64,000 bases of DNA from Spinacia oleracea (Eukaryota > Streptophyta > Magnoliopsida > Caryophyllales > Amaranthaceae), in the NCBI RefSeq assembly GCF_020520425.1, contig NC_079488.1, positions 7,975,747 through 8,039,746 of the forward strand, read 5' to 3'. The stretch's first letter is position 1; each line of letters opens with the position of its first letter. Positions 24,901 to 35,500 of this stretch are shown here, in pieces. Both the position numbers and the translations under genes were made by a program. The notes beneath the pieces are model-generated. The model had not been told where the DNA came from. It made no database searches and saw only the letters and a program-made list of their open reading frames with translations.

Positions 24901-25416
24901 GAACCTGATCCATTGACCCGTATTACCACCCCTTGGTGAAATCTGATATTTTAAGTATTTTTTTACACTATATCTCCTTATGCCCAACTCTTATGGGCAA
25001 CCGATGGGAATACTCTTAGTGAACCACGTTAAATCTGTGTGTTCTTATTTACGCTCTTAATTGTGTTTCTTACTTAGGTTATAACATAAACACTTCATAA
25101 TCTGATGTCTAACGCTTCATGTCATGATATTAATTATGTGATTGTTTTTATAGGGTTTGATAAAGATGTTATGCAAATAGCTTGTTGTGATCATTGCGGA
25201 AGTAAAAGAGGTCCTATTTGCGAACATCCTTACAAACACGTGAGTTGGGACGGAATTCATTTGACGCAACATGTTTATCAACTTATGGCGGAATGGTTGA
25301 TAGAACATACTCATAGTAACATTTTTCATGACAATATTTCTAGTGTTAAACGTTTGAACTATTCTTTTCCTCTTATTATTTTCATTTCACTAGTTATATT
25401 TATATGTTTAGGATGA
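18990..25416 (+). CDS. GDSL esterase/lipase (acetylajmalan-esterase-like), six exons
   Basis: A secreted SGNH-type serine hydrolase. Exons by splice consensus and frame: 18990-19150, 21109-21281, 22056-22268, 23627-23775, 23954-24227, 25154-25416, giving 410 codons plus stop with all junctions in phase. An N-terminal signal peptide (first ~25 residues, hydrophobic LPFILAAAVILCYAA) is visible. Block I is FGDSMSDTGN with nucleophile Ser68. Block III GGND holds Asn201. Block V WDGIHLT holds Asp356 and His359. Family members hydrolyse acyl esters of varied plant metabolites; the substrate cannot be read from sequence. The region before block V (IACCDHCGSKRGPICEHP) is shorter than usual, and the protein ends in an unusual hydrophobic stretch of about 20 residues (LIIFISLVIFICLG). 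All introns have GT/AG ends, and most hold MITEs. No break is seen, so I treat it as a working host gene. Confidence 0.88.
19449..19745. mobile_element. GGGCC-word element in GDSL intron 1
   Basis: GC-rich islands of GGGCCGGGTC and CGGCCCGGTC words at either end of an AT-rich middle. The ends GTAGTGATGG and (reverse complement) GTAAAGATGA are related to the termini of 21366-21860. No clean target duplication. Edges approximate. Confidence 0.45.
20486..20806. mobile_element. Stowaway-type MITE in GDSL intron 1
   Basis: Ends CTCCCTCCGTCCCGGAATAC and GTATTCCGGGACGGAGGGAG are perfect complements, flanked by TA at 20484-20485 and 20807-20808. Non-coding, Tc1/mariner-derived. Confidence 0.9.
21366..21860. 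mobile_element. GGGCC-word element(s) in GDSL intron 2
   Basis: AAAGATGGTTGTGG at 21371-21384 is repeated inverted at 21842-21855, and a further copy of the right end (AACAACCATCTTTA) lies near 21625. Two related units may therefore be joined or nested. The interior iterates GGGCCGGGCC, CGTGCTTT and GTCGGGTCGGG words. TGTAC occurs just outside both ends, but no clear duplication. Confidence 0.55.
22454..22692. mobile_element. MITE with CCTCAAGTGACTTGTGTCC termini
   Basis: The inverted terminal sequence CCTCAAGTGACTTGTGTCC recurs near 22645-22680 as its complement. Each arm is itself a palindrome centred on TGTCCATATGGACA. GGGTGGGG words on both sides could be the target duplication. The superfamily is not assigned. 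A partial relative lies at 23862-23935. Confidence 0.6.
22760..23015. mobile_element. Stowaway-type MITE
   Basis: CTTCCTCCATTTTTCTTAAT at the left and AAAAAAAATGGAGGAAG at the right, flanked by TA (22758-22759, 23016-23017). Internal arms TTGCACCAT / ATGGTGCAA also pair. Confidence 0.85.
23182..23486. mobile_element. GGGCC-word element with 13-bp flanking repeat
   Basis: Interior of GGGCCGGCCC, GACCCGACC and CCCATTGG words. Flanks CGTACAAATAAAT (23169-23181) and CGTACAAGTAAAT (23487-23499) match at 12 of 13 positions, a likely decayed target duplication. Ends ATGGATGTGGG and (reverse complement) TAAAGGTTGTGGG are similar to the ends of 21366-21860. Confidence 0.6.
23862..23935. repeat. Fragment of the CCTCAAGTG MITE in GDSL intron 4
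   Basis: Contains GGTGACTTATGTTCAATTTG and GTCACAAGTCACTTGATG, a diverged single arm of the element at 22454-22692. It ends TTTAGAAAACCTC, comparable with TTTAGCAATCCTC there. Confidence 0.5.
24690..24932. mobile_element. GACCCG/AACCTGA-word element in GDSL intron 5
   Basis: Repeats of GACCCGACC, AACCTGAA and CAACCTG words. Ends AGGGCCGGCAATTTCTGACC and (reverse complement) AGGGGTGGTAATACGGGTC are imperfect inverted repeats. No clear target duplication. Confidence 0.45.
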
Positions 25417-25688
25417 AAATAGGCATACTTGGTAAAGACCTCTATGATAAAACTCTTTTATACATCTCTATTCTATAAAGGGTGGAAAATTTCGAGGGTG
25501 ACTTTTTTGGGTGTCCACTCCCGTGTGAATACATATAATACCTCTGTTAATGTTATACCAAATACTCCGTATTATTTTAAGGAATAATTAACATTCCTAT
25601 ACTTAATACTTCATGTTGGATAAACTTTTACAACATATCCAACTAGGGGTGTAAATTGAGATAATACTAAATAAAGGCCCATAATTAG

Positions 25689-26114
25689 TGTTCCGGTGTT
25701 ATAAAGATGGAAACAATGGGCTTCGAATGAAGGCCCCTTTCGTATGTGTTGAAGATCTTGCTTGCTTGAATGAGTCGAGTCCGAATTCACCTGCACAAGA
25801 GCAAAGTCACTAGCCTCGGGGGTGTTTCCGAGGAAAGCCCCTCCGATGCCTAAGTAAGAATGATGCTCGGATTCTAGAGAGAAGTTCTCTAGAAGAGTAG
25901 TCTTAAGGCGATAAATTGGACGTCCCTTGAGGTGTGAGCCTTGGCGGCCTATTTATAGTGTTTGCATAATAAATGCCCATAGGTCATTTATTGCTATTGG
26001 GCCTTGGGCCTTGATGGATGGCTGACTAGCCATTGGTAGGTTTGATGCTGTTGTTTAGAGCCATTGGGCTTTGGACTTAGTGGCCCAATTGAGAATCAAT
26101 TGGGAGCCCAAACA
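25689..26114 (-). repeat. Gypsy 3' LTR
   Basis: TGTTCCGGTG...GCCCAAACA, 426 bp, matched by 47461-47886. It carries the CTATTTATAG box that, on the minus strand, is the element's TATA box. Confidence 0.93.
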
Positions 26115-26293
26115 ACATGCCCCCCAGACCCGGTCCATTTAGAATTAAATGGGTGGGTTTCCAATTGTCAGAAGTCCAAAAGTTCCCTCTCTTTTTTTGA
26201 AAAGGGATGATTTGCATTGATGACAAGTGTTGGGATTTGCATTGTGTCGTGGAGATCGTGGGTTGAAAAGAAGTTGATACGCTTCCCTTTTCT

Positions 26294-26300
26294 ATAAATA
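26294..26300 (+). promoter_or_regulatory. TATA box for the antisense gene of the gypsy element
   Basis: TATAAAT in the context TTCTATAAATACCGGGCGC, 255 bp upstream of the ATG at 26555, followed by a CT-rich leader. It lies outside the LTR, so the antisense gene appears to have its own promoter. A GT at 26472 after CGGAAAAAG could be the donor of a 5'-UTR intron. Confidence 0.55.
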
Positions 26301-26554
26301 CCGGGCGCTAAACTTCCTTCAAACTTTACTTTCTCTCTCTTTTAGACAAACTTCCTCTCTTTTTCCGGCGATCGCGGTTTTCGAGTTTCTTCAGATCTAC
26401 GAAATTCAGCCAGCTTTAGACTTCGGGAACTTGCGTCGTTCGTTTTATCGGCGAATTCCGCTTCGGAAAAAGGTAATTTGTTTCTGAATTCTCCTTACTT
26501 CTTCGTTCTTTCTTCTACTCCTCAATCTAAACCCTAGACCGAGAATTCGCGACC

Positions 26555-29500
26555 ATGGCAAAGAATAAGGGCAAAAGTAAGTTCGTCGTTGGCTCCTCTA
26601 GTGAGAGGGAGGATGTGCCTTCGGGAAAGGTACAGAAAACTTCGAGGGGTCGGCCTTCGGAGAGGCCGGTGGAGAAACGTTCGACTGGTTGGGACGCTTC
26701 CAAAGATGATGTTGTTGGCGGGTCTGGCGTGTCTGAACGCGCTACTTCTGGTAAGAAAGCTGGTTCTTCGGGTGTATGCCGTCCTTACCCTGAGTTTCTA
26801 GTTCATTGGACTGAAGCTGATCCGAAGGGCAAGTATGCCCCGATCTTGCATGAGACTACCAAGATCGATGGTCCGTTGGAGAAATCGGTCAATGGTGACT
26901 GGTTGGTGGAGGCGAAGCTGGGGAACTACCATCGGAGGGCCGAGGAGCTATACGGAATCCAGCACGCCTTGGGGTACTGGTGTGAGCTTCCTGATCAGGA
27001 GCGTCCTCGGGTGACTCATCCGCCGAGGGGGTTCATCTCTGTGTACACTCATCACTTGGAGAACGGTCTCCGTTTTCCCTTGGATCCATTCATTTCCGAG
27101 CTCCTGGTGTCGTACAACATCAGTTTGGCCCAACTTACACCCAAATCTATGAGGCACATCATCGGATTTAGATGGGTGTGCGATTTTGTTAACTTTCCCT
27201 GCTCTGTCGCCGTTTTTCGCGATCTCCACGATCTGTCTTTCAATCATGCTTCCAAGGGTGATGGGTATGGTTGGTGTACCATCATCAACAAGAAATCCCG
27301 AAGGAGAGGGGAGCCGAACTATATTACGGCATACCCTTACCTCAGTTCTGACCATAAGTGGAAGACGGAGTGGTTGCTTGTTCGCGTGCCGACGGATCCG
27401 AAGCATCCCAATTTTTATCGCCCTCCGAATTGGTTTGTGACTCCTGATCCTGATATGGGAGGCGTGGCTGCTCCGGATCGGAACCATCACCACTACGTGG
27501 ATCTCCTCCAGTGGTTTTTGGCTCGGGAGGACAACTACAAACTGCCGTCTAGCTGGCTCCCGAACCTCAACTACATCTTGCGGGAGGACATTCTTGCTGT
27601 CGCCGGTCTCAGCAGGATTTTTGACAGGGGTAGGTGTCTTTCGGCTGGGACCGTGTTTCAGTGAGTTTGTCCTCCTCCTTTTTCCCTCGTCTTACTGACT
27701 CGTTTTTGTGCTTTGTTTCTGCAGAGTACGGCTTTAGCTGCCTTGATCCTGTGATTTTGGGCATCTCTTTGGATCTGAAGACTATTCACGACTCGGCTCC
27801 TGATTACAAGTTCGGGAAAGAGAATCCTCGTAATCCTCGTTTGAAGGATTACGTGTTGTTGAAGGAAATAATGCCCTTGGTCCAAGTATGCATTCTATGA
27901 TAAGTCTAATAAATGCGGTTCAGTATTAATTAACAAGTTAATAATTCAGTGAGATCAAGTGAGCTGAATGCCTAGCTAGAGGCCGCTTCAGTTCAAGTGG
28001 AATTAATGATATTAATCCACAGCTTACTCTTGACTGAACCCGTAGGGTCACACAAATAGTACGTAAACGGATCAAGTATTTAATGGCATTAAATACTCCA
28101 TCTATGAATATTCGGAACCGACGGATCTTGGTTTCAGTGGGAGCTAAGATCGTCACAGGCAAGAAATGAATACTCCGGAAACGATGATATTGCCGGAAAC
28201 GGAAATATGGATCGTATCGGAAATATAAATATTATCCAAGTCGTAGATGTTGCCGGAAACGGAAACATGGTACGTATCGGAAAATATTATCGGAAATGGA
28301 AATATTGCCAGAATCGGAAATATTGCCGGAAACGGAAATATTGTCAGAATCGGAAATATTACCGGAATCGGAAAATAATTCCGGAAACGGAAATATTAAA
28401 TATTTGTTCGAAACGGAAATTAATTCCGGAATCGGAAATATTAAATATTGTTCGTATCGGAAATGAATTCCGGAATCGGAAAATTTAATCGGAAGCGCAT
28501 CGTACGAATAAGCATCGGACGAGGCCTGCCGGACGAGGCCCAGCACGAAGCCAGGCCATCGCCCAGCAAGCCAGGCGCGCCGCACAAACAGCCACGCCAG
28601 GCCCAGCGCAAGGCCAGGCCCAGCAGGCTGCGCGCAGCGCGCAGCGCGCACAGCGCGCACAGCGCGCACAGCACGCACAGCACGCGCAGCGCACAGCGCG
28701 CACAGCACGCGCAGCGCGCAGCGCGCGCGGGCGCTGAGTGGGCTGCTGCTCGCGCGCACGCATGGGGCCCATCGTGGCTGCCGTGCGTGTGTGTGCAAGT
28801 GTTTGTGTTCGTGCACGTTTCCTAAAACATGCAGAGTTCGGTTAATGATTAAATTCCTAATTCTATTTGATAAATTAATTAAATTAGAGTTCTTGTATGA
28901 TTCTAGGTTTAATTAATTTGTATCTGAATAGGATTTCGATTCCCTTTCCATACCGCTATAAATATGAGGCTAGGGCTCACAATTTATAACACAAGTTTCA
29001 AAGTATTCAAAGTGAGTTTTTGAGAGAAAAATGCAGTCACACATTTGCCTATAAAGTGCCGAAAATAATAGTACCTTAAGGGCGATTCTAGTTGGTCAAT
29101 CTTAAGGCGGATCCGGACGTGCTGTGGACTATCTACGGAGGGACGACACTTGGAGTCCTAAAGACTTGTTCTTGTTCGGTTCGGGCGCAGCTAGGGAAGG
29201 CACGCAACAAAGAGTATGCATCTAATCTATGCTAAATGATTATGTGTAAATAATATGTTTTCCTGGGTTTATGGTTTTTCCGCATGATTTATGAATTGTC
29301 ATATGTATCATAACCTAACAGTGGTATCACGAGCCCCTTATTATTTTCATAATCTAAATTGCATGAACATGGTTAAATATTACAAATTTGCAAGAATTAA
29401 AAGGGGTGATTAATTTTCGTAATTGTTAATTAATTGCAAATTGCGTTTATTTAATTATACGTACGCAGTTTTTCGGCAGTTTCTTCGTTACTCATCCGAA

Positions 29501-32500
29501 TTGAGTGATTTTTGTGTCAATTCCGCATGTAAAAGGAATTCTAAAATTTTGACAAAAATAATATTTTTCTGCCGAACCCAGAATTCTCAAATTCGAAGCC
29601 TAACTATGACTTTTCGAAGGTTTTAGTTTTTCGAATGCAAAATTTCGTAAATTTAAGATGTTAAATTAAATATTTGCGATTCTTGTTGATAAATCTTGAA
29701 TTTTTGATTGACCTACTGCATATGTTTAACAAGTTTGAATGCCTAGTCTTGTTAATTATGCAATCTAATTTGTAATTATGATTAATTTGTTGAAAATTAG
29801 AATAATTTAGAATTAATTTGATTTTCATAATTAATTGTAATTTAATTAGAAACCTATGATTAAAAACCACCATAAAAATTGTAAATTTATGATAAATTTT
29901 AAATTTTTATGACCTAGACTTGAATCCATAACAATCGGAAATCAATTGAATAATAAATTTTCGATTTTTTCGCCCTAAAATTATGAAATTAATATTATTT
30001 ATTAATTTGTCATTAATTTTAAATATAAATTTTAAATTTTTATGCGATTCGTTCATATAACTTGCACGCACGAAGCAATGGACGCTTCGTGTTACCCTTA
30101 AGGGGTGTTGTATAATGCGGGCATGCGACGACGAGCAAGGGAGCTCGTCGCCCGTGCGGCACGAATGCAATGAGCAAGGGCGTAGTGCACGAGCACAAGG
30201 CAGCAGCCCTGCCTTGTGTCGTGTGCCACGACCAATGGACGAATGGGCATGGGCGTAGGGCGAGCCAAGGCAGTCGCGTGTGGGCAGCAAGCGAGCTGCG
30301 CCACAACGCGCGCTGCCTCGCACAAGAGCGCGCAGCGAGCGCAAGCTCTCGTGCCACGAGCGCTGCGCCTAGCATTGCTCGCGCGCACAGCGAGCGATGT
30401 CGCCCGCCCAGCGAGCGATGTCGCGCGCCCAGCGAGCGATGGCTCGCGCGCCCAGCGAGCGATGTCGCGCGCCCAGCGAGCGATGGCTCGCGCGCCCAGC
30501 GAGCGATGTCGCGCGCGCACTGCGAGCGATAGCCCGCGTGCGATGAGCGCTGGCGCGCGCAGCGAGCACCAATGCGTGCGGAGGCTTGCGATAGGGATGC
30601 AGCAGCTATGCGACGAGCGCATGGGCTGCGCGCGCATGGCCAGCGATGGCTGTGTGCGTGCGGCCCATGGGCGTGCTACGCGTAGGGTGTTTGCGTTACG
30701 ATTAGATCGTTTTGAATGTTTAATTTGAAAATTTCAGTTCACGTAATTTTAATTAATTTTAAAATTAATAATTTAAATTATTTTCTTGGATTTTAATTTT
30801 GAATATTATAATTATAATAAATGTTATTTATTCTAATTATTTTACTAAAATTAAAATCATGAATTAATTTAAATGCGACTGAAATTAAATTAAACTTTTT
30901 GGATTCAATTATAAATTTATATGAGCTTTAAATTTTAATTAAATTTGTATGTTTCCGGTTAGACTAGAAATACATTTTTATGTTTAAAATTGGTAAAGCA
31001 TATGAATTTATTGGTTTAAGTGGGAGCGCTTTTTAGTCATAAACTCTTGATTAGGTCTACAAATCCTTAAGGTTAAAACAACTTGATTAGAATTAATAAG
31101 GACTGAATAATTGGTAGATTATTGGTGCCCTTGATTAATTGCTGCAAATGTTTACGTGATGCATAATGTGTTTTACTAACCAGCTATGTGGGCCATTCAT
31201 GATAATGAATGGGTGAATGGTATATATTGTATATGTACTGTTTTGCAGGTTATGAAGTGACTAGTATGGCCAAATAGGATAGAAAATATGGTCTGCGTAC
31301 CATTAATTTGAATGTAATTGGTCTAAAGTACCAAAGTTATTTTTCAATTCAAATATGGTCTGCGAACCATCAAATAGTTGTAATTAGTTATAGCTTATCC
31401 TATTTGAAGAAAATGGTGCCTCCCACGGAGATTTTCAAGACGGACTTTGAAGTCAAAGCTTCAAGATGAAGTCGGGCCATACTAGATCACAAATATCTTA
31501 TGCATGTTTTAAGTTATTTATTGTTTTAAATATGTCTTAAAATGCATGAGATCAAAAGCTTGATTATGTTGCATGATTAAGGATTTTAGTTCACTTAAAA
31601 TCTAACCAACATAGTAAGAGCCTTAAGTTCCAAACTTAAAAATTGAGTTAAAAGGTGCCATGCCAAAATATACACTTGCTTGGATATCCTTTACATCAAT
31701 CTAGTAATAGTTTTCGCTCAGCGAGGTGTTACTTATTGGTCCTAAAGGGGCAAGGTACACAAATAATTGTGAGTACATGTTAGTTTTGGTGAAACTCAAC
31801 GATATAAGTAAGGAGTCCTTTTATGTCGTGGCAAATTCGATAGGTTTACCTAATAAGTTCTTAGACGTACCTATCAACCAAGAATAGTTTCTAGACTATT
31901 GGCAAAAGGCTTTTGCTTACCTAAGATGTTCTAGGATTAAGTCGACAAACTGTGCTTAGTTCTTCAATGATTTTAGGATCTTGGAATCATTTTATTCACA
32001 CCTGCCGGAACACATAATTTGAATAAAATGCTTAATAAACATTGAATTATGCATGTATGCTAGAATTAAAGTTTATTAAGAGAAACTGTGAATGGTTATT
32101 TATTTGTTTATTCTTTTCAATTGTAGTTTTAATATGGCAAACAACAATCAAAACATCATCATGTGTTCTGAGCTTATGGTCAAGCTGAACCTGACAAATT
32201 TTCTTGAATGGGAAGCTAAGCTAGTTGAAATAGTCAAACTCAATGGGCTTGAGTATGTACTGTCACATCCCATGCCAAGCTACTATGCCAGAGACATGAC
32301 CCCTGAGAGATTTTACGCCTGGGATGCGGATCTCAAAAAGGTTATGAGTCTCATGCTGAACAATATCCCTGATGATTGGGCTAGAAGGTTTGTAGCCTAT
32401 GAACCTTTTACGCTCATCAAAAATCTGAGGGATATCTGTCGTGGAAGTACGGAGGACAGGGACCTGAACGTCCATGAGTTGATTGAATCAATGTCTGGTC

Positions 32501-35500
32501 TAAAGGTTAGTTCTCCCAACAGGTGTTATAGGATGGAGGTCCAAGAAACACATGTTCAGCTCCTTCGCACTAAACAAAGGGTAGGCGTCCCACTGAGGTT
32601 CCATGTGGATCTTATGTGTTCATATTTTGATCGCCTAAGTCTACTAGGAACACCAATAAGCGAAAGGATGGCAGTCTCTGTCTTGCTCAATTCACTACAC
32701 AGTGGGTTTGGTCGCTTCAAGAAACTATACCTAAGTGAACCAAGAGAAGAAACAGTTGCAGAATTTATTCACCTTGTCAGAAAGGCTGAAATAGTACTGG
32801 ACTGTGAAGCCAAAGATTTACTCAAGGCTAGAAAGAGACCATTCAAGAAAGGTGGAAAGTCCAAGGGCAATGCTAAATCAAAGCAGGACAAGTCCACATC
32901 AAGCTGTCTTTATTGTGATGGAATAGGCCATTACAAAAGAGAATGTCCAAAGCTAAAGGAAGATCAGAAGAACGGAACAGTCGTTCCATCTTCAGGTATT
33001 TTCGTTATAGACTGTATACTTGCTAATTCAACTTCTTGGGTATTAGATACAGGTTGTGGCTCACACTTATGTTCCAATCCACAGGGACTAAGAAGAAGTA
33101 GAAAGTTAAGCAAGGGTGAAGTCGACCTACGAGTGGGAAATGGAGCACGGATTGCTGCATTAGCTGTAGGAACTTACTATTTGTCATTGCCCTCCGGGCT
33201 AGTTTTGGAACTGGAAGAATGTTTCCATGTTCCAAGTCTTACTAAAAACATCATTTCAGTTTCTTGCTTAGATGCTAAGGGATTTTCCTTTATAATAAAA
33301 GACAATAGTTGTTCGTTTTATTTTAAAGAGATGTTTTATGGATCTGCTAGATTAGTCAATGGACTTTATTTATTAGATCACGACAAACAAGTATATAACA
33401 TAAATACCAAAAAGGCCAAAAAGGATGATTCAGATCTCACCTATCTGTGGCATTGTCGATTAGGCCATATAAACTTGAAACGCTTAGAAAGACTTCAAAG
33501 AGAAGGAATTCTAGAACCATTTGACTTAGAGGATTATGGTAAATGCGAATCATGTTTACTTGGCAAAATGACAAAGCAACCTTTCTCTAAAGTTGGAGAA
33601 AGAGCAAATGAACTATTGGGTTTAATCCATACAGATGTATGTGGACCAATGAGTACAAATGCTAGAGGTGGTTTCAGCTACTTTATCACTTTCACTGATG
33701 ACTTCAGTAGGTATGGTTATGTCTACCTAATGAAGCATAAGTCTGAATCCTTTGACAAATTCAAGGAATTTCAGAGTGAAGTAGAGAATCAATTAGGCAA
33801 GAAGATTAAGGCACTGCGGTCTGATAGAGGCGGTAAATATCTGAGCTATGAATTTGATGACCATCTGAAAGAATGTGGAATTCTATCAGAATTGACTCCT
33901 CCTGGAACACCACAATGGAACGGTGTGTCGGAACGGAGGAACAGAACCTTGCTAGACATGGTCAGGTCAATGATGGGTCAGGCCGAACTTCCATTAGAAT
34001 TTTGGGGACATGCACTAAATACAGCTGCACTCACTATAAATAGAGCTCCGTCTAAAGCTGTCGAAAAGACTCCATACGAATTATGGTTTGGAAAGCCTCC
34101 AAATGTGTCTTTTCTTAAGATTTGGGGATGTGAAGTATACGTCAAACGATTAATTTCAGACAAACTTCATCCAAAATCTGACAAATGTATCCTTGTGGGC
34201 TATCCAAAGGAAACAAAGGGGTATTACTTCTACAATACATCTGAGAACAAAGTGTTTGTTGCTCGAGATGGTGTCTTTTTGGAGAAGGATCACATTTCCA
34301 AAATGACAAGTGGGAGAAAAGTAGACCTCGAAGAAATTCGAGTCAAACAACAAACTCTAGAGAATGCTCAAGATGACATTCAGGATGAAACTCAGAAGAT
34401 CTTTAGAAGAATCTGGTGAGAATCATGGTCAATCTAGAAATGTTACCCCGCGTAGATCGCAAAGATATAGATCTCAACCGGAAAGATACTTAGGTATTTT
34501 GACGAACGAGAGCTATGACGTTCTATTACTTGAAAGTGATGAACCTGCGACTTACAAGCAAGCTATTACGAGCCCTAGCTCCAAGCAGTGGCAAGAAGCC
34601 ATGCAATCTGAATTAGACTCCATGTCTGAAAACCAAGTATGGGATTTGGTCGATTTGCCAGATGGCTACCAAGCCATTGGAAGCAAATGGGTTTTCAAAC
34701 TGAAAAAGGACAAGGATGGGAAACTTGAAGTTTTCAAAGCTAGATTGGTCGCAAAAGGTTACAGGCAAGTCCACGGTGTGGATTACGATGAAACCTTTTC
34801 ACCAGTTGCAATGCTAAAGTCTATTCGGATAATGTTAGCAATCGCTGCATATTACGATTACGAAATATGGCAGATGGATGTCAAAACTGCTTTCTTAAAC
34901 GGCGTTTTAACAGAAACTGTGTTTATGACACAGCCTGAAGGTTTTGAGGATCCAAAGAATGCTAAAAAGGTATGCAAGCTAAAGAAGTCAATCTACGGAT
35001 TGAAGCAGGCATCCAGGAGCTGGAATATACGTTTTGATGAAGCAGTCAGTGACTTTGGTTTCATCAAGAACGCGGACGAATCTTGTGTATACAAGAAGGT
35101 CAGTGGGAGCAAAATTGCTTTCCTAGTATTATATGTCGACGACATATTGCTTATCGGAAATGACATTCCTATGTTGAACTCTGTCAAGATTTGGCTTGGG
35201 AAATGTTTTTCGATGAAGGATCTAGGAGAAGCACAGTACATATTGGGCATCAAGATTTACAGAGATAGATCTAAAAAGATGATTGGACTTAGTCAAAGCA
35301 CTTATATCAATAAGGTGCTTGATAGGTTCAAGATGGCGGACTCCAAGCGAGGCTACCTACCCATGTCTCATGGAATGACTCTAAGCAAGACTCAGTGCCC
35401 AAAAACACTTGATGAGCGTAGACGAATGAATGGGATTCCATATGCATCATTGATTGGTTCAATAATGTATGCTATGATATGTACACGCCCGGATGTTGCG

